DNA from: Roseivirga sp. UBA6061
GTDB lineage: Bacteria; Bacteroidota; Bacteroidia; Cytophagales; Cyclobacteriaceae
Direction of reading: 5' to 3'
Length of the DNA: 30,440 nt
Assembly (NCBI GenBank): GCA_002427745.1
Contig: DIYF01000114.1
Location: 1 to 30,440, forward strand
Part shown: positions 17,413 through 23,896 of the stretch, piece by piece
Layout of the letters: each line of letters opens with the position of its first letter
Numbering within the stretch: the first letter of the stretch is position 1
Position numbers and translations under genes: made by a program
Notes under the pieces: generated by a model
Seen by the model: the letters and a program-made list of their open reading frames with translations, nothing else
What the model was told of the DNA's origin: nothing
Database searches by the model: none

Positions 17413-18001
17413 TATAAATTTCCCGCAGGCTTTTAGCCTCAAAGAGCCAGTGCTGTGCGGGAGCAACACTATAATCTAGCTCGAGGTTGATACGGGTAGC
17501 GCGGGTAAGCGACATTTCTTCTCCTCTGAACATTACCTTTCTGGGTTCCGTCACCTCGCAGGTTTCATGATTGTAGTTGGAATGGAGTATCGAACCTAAC
17601 GGAATCTCCATTTCTTCAAAGTTGAGATTTGGCCGTTTTTGCTTCATACGTTTACCCGAATCACGACTTACTTCATCTACCTTATCTAACTCTGAATTCA
17701 GCGAAGGAGTAACATCTTCCACACACAAAAGCCGAAGTATTTCAATGGCCTGAGTATCTTCTATCTCAAAAAACTCACGATTGGGGTTGATGCGATACGG
17801 GCCAAAGGCGATATGGAAAGCTCGTTCCGTTGCTTTTACATCTGTAACTCTGCCGGCAAATGAGCACTCAAAGGGTACGGGCACTCCGGTAGAATAGAGT
17901 TCTCCCATACGCACGCTCACTTCTTCACGCGTGGTCATCCCAATTTTTACCAGGCCTTTCATGGCAGGGTTGGTAAGTATGTAAACGATGCCTTCTGTCA
18001 T
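17387..18001 (-). CDS. GIY-YIG nuclease (T5orf172-like) with RAMA/DUF4357-like C-terminal domain
   Basis: The protein has 204 residues from the ATG at 18001, which overlaps the upstream stop in an ATGA; a TTG further upstream was not chosen. Residues 1-90 form a GIY-YIG domain of the T5orf172 type: GIVYILTN, VKIGMTTR, ATERAFH and NREFFEI. Residues of about 130-204 (GSILHSNY, GEEMSLTRAT, SVAPAQHWLFEAKSLREIYNDTY) resemble the RAMA or DUF4357 modules often attached to modification enzymes and nucleases, proposed to read DNA modification or sequence. The combination suggests a nuclease that cuts modified or marked DNA (inference). It is the middle gene of a coupled three-gene operon. Confidence 0.82.
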   Translation of the reverse strand: MTEGIVYILTNPAMKGLVKIGMTTREEVSVRMGELYSTGVPVPFECSFAGRVTDVKATERAFHIAFGPYRINPNREFFEIEDTQAIEILRLLCVEDVTPSLNSELDKVDEVSRDSGKRMKQKRPNLNFEEMEIPLGSILHSNYNHETCEVTEPRKVMFRGEEMSLTRATRINLELDYSVAPAQHWLFEAKSLREIYNDTYGSLD

Positions 18002-18318
18002 GATTTTGCCGGATTGAAGTACCAAAACCTATTTTTTACTTTTCGCTCAACTCTTACTTGTGGGATTAAATAGAGCTCATTTCTATCATTTAAATCTCTA
18101 AGTATATCTCTTAGTGGTAAACCATTACGATGATCTCTGGTAAAGAAACCTTTTGCAATCAAACCTTCCATTAAGTCTTTAGGTTTGGCCTCACTCAGGT
18201 TTTCTGTTACCAGAATGTCTTGAATAGCGTAGCCTAAGAGTATATTGTTTTTTATTACTGTCATTTTCCCGAATTTCTTTCTGATGCCATGATCTTCACT
18301 TAGTTCTAGCTTAGACAT
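17998..18318 (-). CDS. small winged-helix-like protein, first gene of the GIY-YIG operon
   Basis: The protein has 106 residues from the ATG at 18318 and is preceded by a strong Shine-Dalgarno sequence, GGAGG, rare in this window. The middle (AKPKDLMEGLIAKGFFTRDHRNGLPLRDILRDLNDRNELYLIPQV) and the following KNRFWYF look like a winged helix-turn-helix with a basic wing, so it may bind DNA. I do not recognise a named family. Its stop overlaps the GIY-YIG start by four bases, which implies translational coupling and joint function, for example as a specificity or regulatory subunit (inference). Confidence 0.68.
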   Translation of the reverse strand: MSKLELSEDHGIRKKFGKMTVIKNNILLGYAIQDILVTENLSEAKPKDLMEGLIAKGFFTRDHRNGLPLRDILRDLNDRNELYLIPQVRVERKVKNRFWYFNPAKS

Positions 18319-18322
18319 TTTA

Positions 18323-18327
18323 CCTCC
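18323..18327 (-). promoter_or_regulatory. strong ribosome binding site GGAGG
   Basis: On the minus strand GGAGG lies four bases before the ATG at 18318. Genes in this window otherwise show weak or no Shine-Dalgarno sequences, as is usual in Bacteroidota, so this site fixes the start and may mark the operon as horizontally acquired. Confidence 0.7.
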
Positions 18328-18418
18328 AGTTATTAGCTTACAGTTTATCTATATCACTAAATGATGAGCCCATTATGACCCTTTAGTTTGTAGTAAGTTC
18401 CTTCACCTGTTTTACCTA

Positions 18419-19399
18419 CTATTTGATGCTACTGAGGTTATAGAATCTCACATTGTCCCCTGTGATGCTAAAGGTGATTACTGAAATTTTGAGTTTCTTA
18501 AACGCCTCTACTATTTCTTTTTCTATGCCTTTCGGGGCTACGAATATTTTCTTATGATTTTTTGGGAGATCGAGCCCATAATATTGAAGCTGACCAATTG
18601 CTCCATACAAATTTTGAGTAGAGAGTTTAGTCTTGACTTCTAAGAGGTGCGTGATTTTTTCATTCCTCTTGTTAAAAATAAAAATATCCATTTTTAGGTC
18701 GTTGCCAACGCTATGGCCTTTGGCTTTGAGCCTTTTCGTTAGCTCATTGACCACCAAGCCATGATTAGACTGTACCGTGACCGTATCAGGTAAATTGTAG
18801 GTGTATTTGCCGTGAAACTCTGGCTTAAACTCAAAGCCATCCAGCCCTTGTGTTTTACCTTTGAGGATGTTTTTAACTTCATATACATGATGCACAAAGA
18901 AGCTGAGCTCTTTTACAAAGAGAGGAGACTTTAGCTTACCTACCAAAGCCACGGTTATTTGTTTTCCATTGGGTAATAGTGCCGTATCACATGGACCTCT
19001 GTAATGTTTCCAAAAGCCGTTTTTGCTTACTCCTTTCACACCTCCCCGAACGTCTCCCGTATGAACTAAAAGCACCTCGTTCTCACTGTTTAAGGCAAAA
19101 AAGGAACCACCTCTTGACAGCGGTTCTCCCTTATGCTTATAGGTAATGTTTACTGTGATATCTGCCAGCTTGTTCTCTTCTGGAACTACAGCACCAAAGG
19201 GCCCCCAGTAGTGATCATCCTGCTTTTTATGATACCACCAGAGTTTCAAATCGCTATTGGTAGCTACTTTGGCAGGTAACTGTTTGGGTTGGTAGGTGAT
19301 GCGGACATTACGGTATTCCTGAACTTTCTTTTGTAGCTTTTTTACAAATGTTTTGTGCAGCTTTTCAAGCTGATCATGATTTTCAATGGGTCGGAGCAT
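18419..19399 (-). CDS. PD-(D/E)xK nuclease-like protein, partner of Abi_2
   Basis: The protein has 326 residues. The C-terminal third has a clear PD-(D/E)xK core: Glu219 region, Asp238 in KMDIFIF, Glu254-Val-Lys256 in LLEVKTKLS, and a following AIGQLQYY helix with Gln270. The first 210 residues contain beta-rich segments (WWYHKKQDDHYWGPFG, GEPLSRGGSFFALN, PLFVKELSFFVHHVY) of a domain I do not recognise, possibly a sensor or DNA-recognition domain. It overlaps the 3' end of the upstream Abi_2 gene by 17 bases, so the two are surely co-expressed. The nuclease role is inferred from the motif. It is not similar in length or order to known restriction enzymes that I recall. Confidence 0.75.
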   Translation of the reverse strand: MLRPIENHDQLEKLHKTFVKKLQKKVQEYRNVRITYQPKQLPAKVATNSDLKLWWYHKKQDDHYWGPFGAVVPEENKLADITVNITYKHKGEPLSRGGSFFALNSENEVLLVHTGDVRGGVKGVSKNGFWKHYRGPCDTALLPNGKQITVALVGKLKSPLFVKELSFFVHHVYEVKNILKGKTQGLDGFEFKPEFHGKYTYNLPDTVTVQSNHGLVVNELTKRLKAKGHSVGNDLKMDIFIFNKRNEKITHLLEVKTKLSTQNLYGAIGQLQYYGLDLPKNHKKIFVAPKGIEKEIVEAFKKLKISVITFSITGDNVRFYNLSSIK

Positions 19400-20297
19400 A
19401 TTGCCAAAGGGGTTCTTGTTGCCAGTTCGGTTTCATGCCCAATGCATCGGGGTCCACATTGGGGTATTTTTTAAATAATTCATCGAGTCGGTTGGTGAAT
19501 TCATTAGGCGGCTGAATGATATTGATCAGGTATTTTATCAGGCACAGATGCATATAGAGCTTGTCGGTCTGCCGAGGCACGTTATGTACCCATGGGTGCG
19601 GGGGGGGTGAAAGGAGTTTTGGGCTTCCGGGTAGGTTCTTGTTCCAAAGCCTGCCATGATGCGCACAGAAGTTGCGTATTTGTGTAATGGATTGCAGCCA
19701 GCTGGGCAGATAGGTGTGGTTGACCGCGCCCAGCTCTTCGGCAATGATGTCTTTTGACTGCACAGTATGTTTCAGGTTGCCATATAGACGTGAGAGCCCG
19801 CCCAGACTGGTCATCTCAAGGCTTTTCCAGGCCGGGGGAAAACGCTTGTCTTCTTTGTATTTGCGCTTATGTGCTTTCATAAACAAATCTTTCGACCGGT
19901 CTACCTCTTCCTGAAGCTTGGCCAGAGTCTGTACCAATTGCTGGGTATTCTCAAATAACTCAGTGTTTTGAAACCACCAGGGGTCGTGCTCATGAGAGAG
20001 GTGGTAGATCATTTTGGTGCGCAGGCTGATCTCGATTTTCTCTATCATGTCAAAGAGCAGCATTCGCAATTCATGGTCAAAATTGTAGAGGGCCACAGCA
20101 TCCTCAAATATACTATTGGGTTTAAACTCGTGGGTTTCTTTATCGGCAAACATAGGCCACCAGTAGCCGGCCAGTCGGTAATAGCTGATATGCGAAAGGT
20201 ACTTCTCTGCCAGGGGTACATTGCGAATAACCATGCCTCGCTGCTGTAAGCGTGCAATTTGCTGGGCAATGGTAGTGGGGGCTTTGGCGTAGATCAT
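19383..20297 (-). CDS. Abi_2 (AbiD/AbiF) family HEPN abortive infection protein
   Basis: The protein has 304 residues. Family features are the N-terminal TTIAQQIARLQQRGMVI, the SYYRLAGYWWPM motif, YNFDHELRMLLFDMIEKIE, and the HEPN ribonuclease motif RNFCAH at 208-213 followed by HGRLWN. HEPN proteins with R-x4-H are usually metal-independent ribonucleases, and AbiD/AbiF proteins give phage resistance by abortive infection. The start at ATG 20297 fits the family N-terminus. It is the first gene of a two-gene operon with a PD-(D/E)xK protein, behind a promoter at 20401-20435 and a leader hairpin. Recent work links AbiF proteins to small RNAs, and the structured leader is worth comparing with these. 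Confidence 0.9.
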   Translation of the reverse strand: MIYAKAPTTIAQQIARLQQRGMVIRNVPLAEKYLSHISYYRLAGYWWPMFADKETHEFKPNSIFEDAVALYNFDHELRMLLFDMIEKIEISLRTKMIYHLSHEHDPWWFQNTELFENTQQLVQTLAKLQEEVDRSKDLFMKAHKRKYKEDKRFPPAWKSLEMTSLGGLSRLYGNLKHTVQSKDIIAEELGAVNHTYLPSWLQSITQIRNFCAHHGRLWNKNLPGSPKLLSPPPHPWVHNVPRQTDKLYMHLCLIKYLINIIQPPNEFTNRLDELFKKYPNVDPDALGMKPNWQQEPLWQYAPTH

Positions 20298-20349
20298 GGA
20301 TTTTCAGATGATCTGAGGCCGGAAAACAGAGGGGCTATAAAAGCAAAAG

Positions 20350-20390
20350 ACTCGCCCTGGGACGCTGTTCTGATGGGTAGCGTGGCGAGT
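20350..20390 (-). promoter_or_regulatory. structured 5' leader of the Abi_2 operon
   Basis: ACTCGCC at 20350-20356 pairs with GGCGAGT at 20384-20390, and ACGCT at 20362-20366 pairs with AGCGT at 20379-20383. This gives 12 base pairs, a 5-base bulge on one side and a 12-base loop. It begins a few bases after the predicted transcription start and ends 53 bases before the Abi_2 ATG. It could be a regulatory leader, a terminator/attenuator or a small structured RNA. Confidence 0.5.
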
Positions 20391-20400
20391 ACTGTTACAG

Positions 20401-20435
20401 CAAATATACGGAATTGCTCAATTTTTGATGCAAAA
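20401..20435 (-). promoter_or_regulatory. Bacteroidota-type promoter of the Abi_2 operon
   Basis: On the minus strand TATATTTG (20408-20401) matches the Bacteroidota -7 consensus TAnnTTTG exactly. TTTTG (20435-20431) lies 22 bases upstream in the -33 position, slightly longer than the usual spacing of about 19-21. Transcription would start at about 20395, leaving a leader of about 97 bases. Confidence 0.6.
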
Positions 20436-20480
20436 CATGTCCAATTTTTATTCAAATATTGTCCACTATTCGGTAAAAAC

Positions 20481-20495
20481 GACTGACCATCAGTC
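20481..20495. promoter_or_regulatory. short dyad upstream of the Abi_2 promoter
   Basis: GACTGA and TCAGTC form a perfect 6-bp inverted repeat around CCA. It lies about 45 bases upstream of the predicted -33 element, a position suitable for a regulator. No regulator gene is adjacent. The rest of 20500-20622 is AT-rich and holds no gene I can support. Confidence 0.3.
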
Positions 20496-20622
20496 AATTT
20501 TGTCAAATCAATAGAGATAAATAGATTAATGAAAAAAAAGTATATAAACCAAATAGGAAGAAATGAATCCATTTATAATCATTGAATTACTAAATATACG
20601 AAAGCCTTTGGGTTTTATAGAA

Positions 20623-20655
20623 CAGCCCATTTAATAACCATTTATTTGTGGGCTG
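20623..20655. terminator. hairpin downstream of the KAP NTPase gene
   Basis: CAGCCCA at 20623-20629 pairs with TGGGCTG at 20649-20655, and AATAA and TTATT can pair inside it around a CCAT loop. It lies 80 bases past the minus-strand stop of the KAP gene, so it is a candidate 3' end of that operon. There is no long T tract, so terminator activity is uncertain. Confidence 0.45.
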
Positions 20656-20735
20656 CAATAGCAGTATCAAGTAGGATAAAAAACGAGAACAGGATTTTGG
20701 CCTAAGAATAGGAAAGCACAGTTAAGCGTTTGTTC

Positions 20736-23345
20736 TCATATAGGTTCATAATCAGCATCTTTTATTTCTGGCTCTGGTACCCAACTCGGTCTCGAAAAGT
20801 TGTAATCCTCAAATTTGAAGCCTTTCAATTCCTTTTTCTCTTTAACTTCCGAATAGATGGTCCACAATGCTTTAAACTTTGGAAGCAAGGAGGCCTTTTG
20901 ATATAGCCATTCCTCAAAGAGTTCTCGGCTACCATATACCTGACTGGCAAAGGCATGAAAAGCGTATTCTCTTCCGGTTAAACTGGAGGTTAAGGGCATT
21001 ATCAGTTCTTTTAAATAGGCCTCAGGTTCTTCTTCTATTTTAGTACGTAATACCTTATTGGCTTCTTCATCTATTTTAATTAGTCTAGACGTACCTTCAA
21101 TACTTTTGATACAATAGTTGTGTAGTACTAACGCCTGCTGATCCATGCCTTTTTCCAGAAGATGGCTCGTGAGGATTCCTATCAGTCGATTGAGCAATTC
21201 ACTATGCACGATAACATACTCTTCCTTTCCTTCATCATAAATTACCTGAACCATTAAGTCTCTCAGAATTAGAGCTTTTCTGGAAACAGGTTCAATCTGA
21301 TAAATCCATTGTCGTAACTGCTCTTCATATTTTGACTTAGTGTAGGCTTCGAGTTTTTGATATACTTTGTTCAATTGGCTTTTATGAAAAAGGATACGTT
21401 TCACATCAGCAATTTGCACCTCACCTTGTTCAATGAGCCAAAACCACAGTCGGGTGATTCTCAAAAATTGATTTTTGCTATCATAATCTTGAATATCAAA
21501 GAGCCTGCGTCTTAATTGGGACCGGCTCTTTTGTGCTTCAAAAGAACTAAGGAAACCCTCTAACTTTATATCATCATTCAAGTATTTTTTGAAAGCGTTT
21601 TCAGAGAAATATTCTCCTACAAGAGAAGTACCAAAGACAATATGAAAGCGGGAAAGCCATTGAATAGACAAGCCCGAAATGCCTTCGCTTTTCGGGTGTG
21701 GGAATAAGGTCTTGAGCTCTTTTATGAATTCATTTAGATAGGGTGTTTTTTGCTCATGAAGCTCCCGAATAAGGCCTTCATACCCAGAGTTAATTTCATC
21801 CTTTCCTTCAATATTCCTTTTCTTATCGAGAACTAAAAAAATATCTGTTGCCTGGGTGTTTTTGCTAAGTATGAAGATATGGTTTTTGTATAACAGTTCA
21901 AGTTCCTTGGCATATTTTAACCGCAAAACCTGAACCTTAAAAAACTCATCTAACAATACTTCAGATCTTAGTTCTTTGGTATATATCAGCTTGATATTGT
22001 TGGCCAAACGCGTCACATCTCTAAGGTTTTTGACGCACAGGTCAAATGCATTTGTAGGAAAATCTGTGGAAGTATTTAAAAATAAAGAAGCGAGTTCATT
22101 TTCATCCTTTGGCTCGAACATCATTCCAAGAGCGTCCAGATCATCTTGATCAAGGGTCCCTTTCAACTTGTTTGATAATTCACTTTTCAATATTTCCCTA
22201 TCAAATCGGGGTAGATTGATTTCTGCTTGAAATATCTTTTCCAGGAAATTAGTATTGTTGTGATCATTGATTTTATTTAAAGCAGCCACAACATACTCCC
22301 GGTCAAATGCGCATAGATAAAAAGTGTTTGTGAAATTACCCGTGTTACGAATGAGTCTCATTACTTCGACTATTTCGTTACTGTCAAGCCGATCAATGTC
22401 ATCAATATCAATGATGATTTTCCTGCCAATTACTTTGATAGATTCATTTAGATCTGCATACTGACTGCGTATTGTACCTGGCTTATCTACCAAGCCCCAA
22501 ATGTCATTCAAGTTTGATAGGACTGTGTTCTTTTTAAGCGCAGAAATGGATTGAGAGTAAGTTCTAATCTTTTTTCCTATCTGCGGATAGAAAGGTGACA
22601 AGGCAGATTCTAGCTCTTTTAAGAAATCAGGAATAATATGCTCGCTGCCATGACTCAACCAGGGTTGAAAACTTACCCAGATTACTGACTTATCTGCACT
22701 CCATACTGCCTTTTGAACCATATTTAGATAAGAGGTCTTACCACTTCCCCACTTGGCACAAATTGCCATTGCAAAAGACTTCTTGGGCTTTGTGGCTAGC
22801 AGGTGCCTAGCAATTTTCTCGGCACTTGGTGAACGACATAAGTCATCATTATCAGCCGATTCAATAGGGGTATCATCGGCCAATGACATGGAGGTATTGG
22901 ATTTTGCTGCACGCTCTTCTACCCAGACAATTTGCCTTAGTTTTACTATTGTTAAACCAATTGGAATCAAAGTGCTTAAATGGAAGTAAGGCAGGCCTGA
23001 CCTGAAGATTTCGAGATAATCCCAATGATTTGTGAAATAATAAAAACAGAAATAGATGGCAACAATTAGCCAGGAATAAACGATTTGACTGGCAGTCACG
23101 AAAATGGCATTCCTCAAGGCCAGTATGAATCGCCAAGCCCCCAAGACTAATAGCAATATCGCAAATAGGTCAAGCCAGAGGGAGTATTTGAAAAGTGCTA
23201 GGACAGGCTTTATCAGGGTACTATTCAGAAGATTTACAAACACTTGTGGCAGTACCAAGGAGAAGGCTACCAGCCCTGCGTAAATCCCAAGGTGTTTCTT
23301 AAGCGCTTTGATCCACTCTTTTGATTTTTCTTCGTCCTCAATCAT
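20736..23345 (-). CDS. membrane-anchored KAP-family P-loop NTPase
   Basis: The protein has 869 residues. Three to four hydrophobic segments lie in residues 20-135, followed by a cytosolic NTPase. Walker A is AKWGSGKTS (Lys203, Thr204) with Ala in place of the usual first Gly, and Walker B is IIIDIDDIDRL at 310-320, the KAP signature. The C-terminal half is helical and charged, with no family I recognise. KAP NTPases are membrane-associated ATPases; some occur in phage defence loci. The ATG overlaps the TGA of the type IIG reading frame by four bases, so it is translationally coupled to the C-terminal part of that enzyme. It is visibly more AT-rich than the type IIG gene, which suggests a mosaic origin. 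Confidence 0.88.
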   Translation of the reverse strand: MIEDEEKSKEWIKALKKHLGIYAGLVAFSLVLPQVFVNLLNSTLIKPVLALFKYSLWLDLFAILLLVLGAWRFILALRNAIFVTASQIVYSWLIVAIYFCFYYFTNHWDYLEIFRSGLPYFHLSTLIPIGLTIVKLRQIVWVEERAAKSNTSMSLADDTPIESADNDDLCRSPSAEKIARHLLATKPKKSFAMAICAKWGSGKTSYLNMVQKAVWSADKSVIWVSFQPWLSHGSEHIIPDFLKELESALSPFYPQIGKKIRTYSQSISALKKNTVLSNLNDIWGLVDKPGTIRSQYADLNESIKVIGRKIIIDIDDIDRLDSNEIVEVMRLIRNTGNFTNTFYLCAFDREYVVAALNKINDHNNTNFLEKIFQAEINLPRFDREILKSELSNKLKGTLDQDDLDALGMMFEPKDENELASLFLNTSTDFPTNAFDLCVKNLRDVTRLANNIKLIYTKELRSEVLLDEFFKVQVLRLKYAKELELLYKNHIFILSKNTQATDIFLVLDKKRNIEGKDEINSGYEGLIRELHEQKTPYLNEFIKELKTLFPHPKSEGISGLSIQWLSRFHIVFGTSLVGEYFSENAFKKYLNDDIKLEGFLSSFEAQKSRSQLRRRLFDIQDYDSKNQFLRITRLWFWLIEQGEVQIADVKRILFHKSQLNKVYQKLEAYTKSKYEEQLRQWIYQIEPVSRKALILRDLMVQVIYDEGKEEYVIVHSELLNRLIGILTSHLLEKGMDQQALVLHNYCIKSIEGTSRLIKIDEEANKVLRTKIEEEPEAYLKELIMPLTSSLTGREYAFHAFASQVYGSRELFEEWLYQKASLLPKFKALWTIYSEVKEKKELKGFKFEDYNFSRPSWVPEPEIKDADYEPI

Positions 23346-23893
23346 ACTTCCACCTCCCCATACTCCCCCTCACTCATGCCAAATTCAGGATCTACAATCT
23401 TTACCTCTTCATAAGTAAGCTGGTATAGCTTATACACCATCAAATCTATCTCCGCCTCCAGCACAGAGGTATCTGCCGAAGGATCCTCCTTTTTTAAAGC
23501 CAGGATTTCTGAGACTTTGGACTCAATCTGATCTTTGGTTTCGTTTTCTCCTTCAACAATAGGGAGCTGAGAAACATAAACGGGCTTGTATTCAAAGTAA
23601 CCGTTCTGCTTCGTGGAGGCGATTTGTTTTAAATAGAAATCCAAAAGCTGACTTGAAATAATGCCCAACAAGGCCTTATCACCAGTTGAGATAATACTGG
23701 TTTTGTCATTACCATAATATCCTGAATTATCGAATGAATAATTCGCGAACTTCACGATGGCCGGAATAAAAATTTTTGGTGTCTCAAATTCATCATAATA
23801 ATCACATGCTCTAAGTTCCCACCAGTAGTGACCTTGGTCGTAACGGGCTCTTGCTTTTTCTTCAAACTGTTTCAAAAAGGAAGATATGGCAGG
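23342..23893 (-). pseudogene. 3' fragment of the type IIG restriction-methylation gene, downstream of an in-frame stop
   Basis: This stretch continues in the same frame as the upstream gene after one TAA. It reads PAISSFLKQFEEKARARY, then YWWELRACDYYDEF, IFIPAIVKFANYSFDN, LLGIISSQLLDFYLKQIAS and YVSQLPIV, all typical of the C-terminal specificity (TaqI-like) domain of Eco57I-type enzymes. The only early start is a TTG at 23875, which would give a 177-residue polypeptide lacking the catalytic domains. Its final TGA overlaps the KAP start. As an isolated protein it is unlikely to be made efficiently unless the stop is read through or it restarts. It may still act as a separate specificity subunit. 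Confidence 0.8.
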
Positions 23894-23896
23894 TTA
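23894..23896 (-). other. in-frame TAA interrupting the type IIG enzyme
   Basis: Between ...KKVSER and PAISSF... there is a single TAA codon, with no frameshift. Relatives of this family have an aromatic residue, usually Tyr, before Pro-Ala-Ile at this place, so a one-base change of TAT or TAC would explain it. It could be a real nonsense mutation or a sequencing error. Confidence 0.85.

Noticed and set aside
20294..20572. Minus-strand open frame of 92 residues upstream of Abi_2
   Set aside because: It runs through the promoter and leader hairpin and starts in AT-rich DNA; the hydrophobic N-terminus is explained by base composition.
23342..23893. Separate, intact specificity-subunit gene
   Set aside because: The frame is continuous with the upstream gene, the only early start is a TTG, and the missing residue fits a conserved Tyr; a nonsense mutation explains it more simply, though a split enzyme is not excluded.
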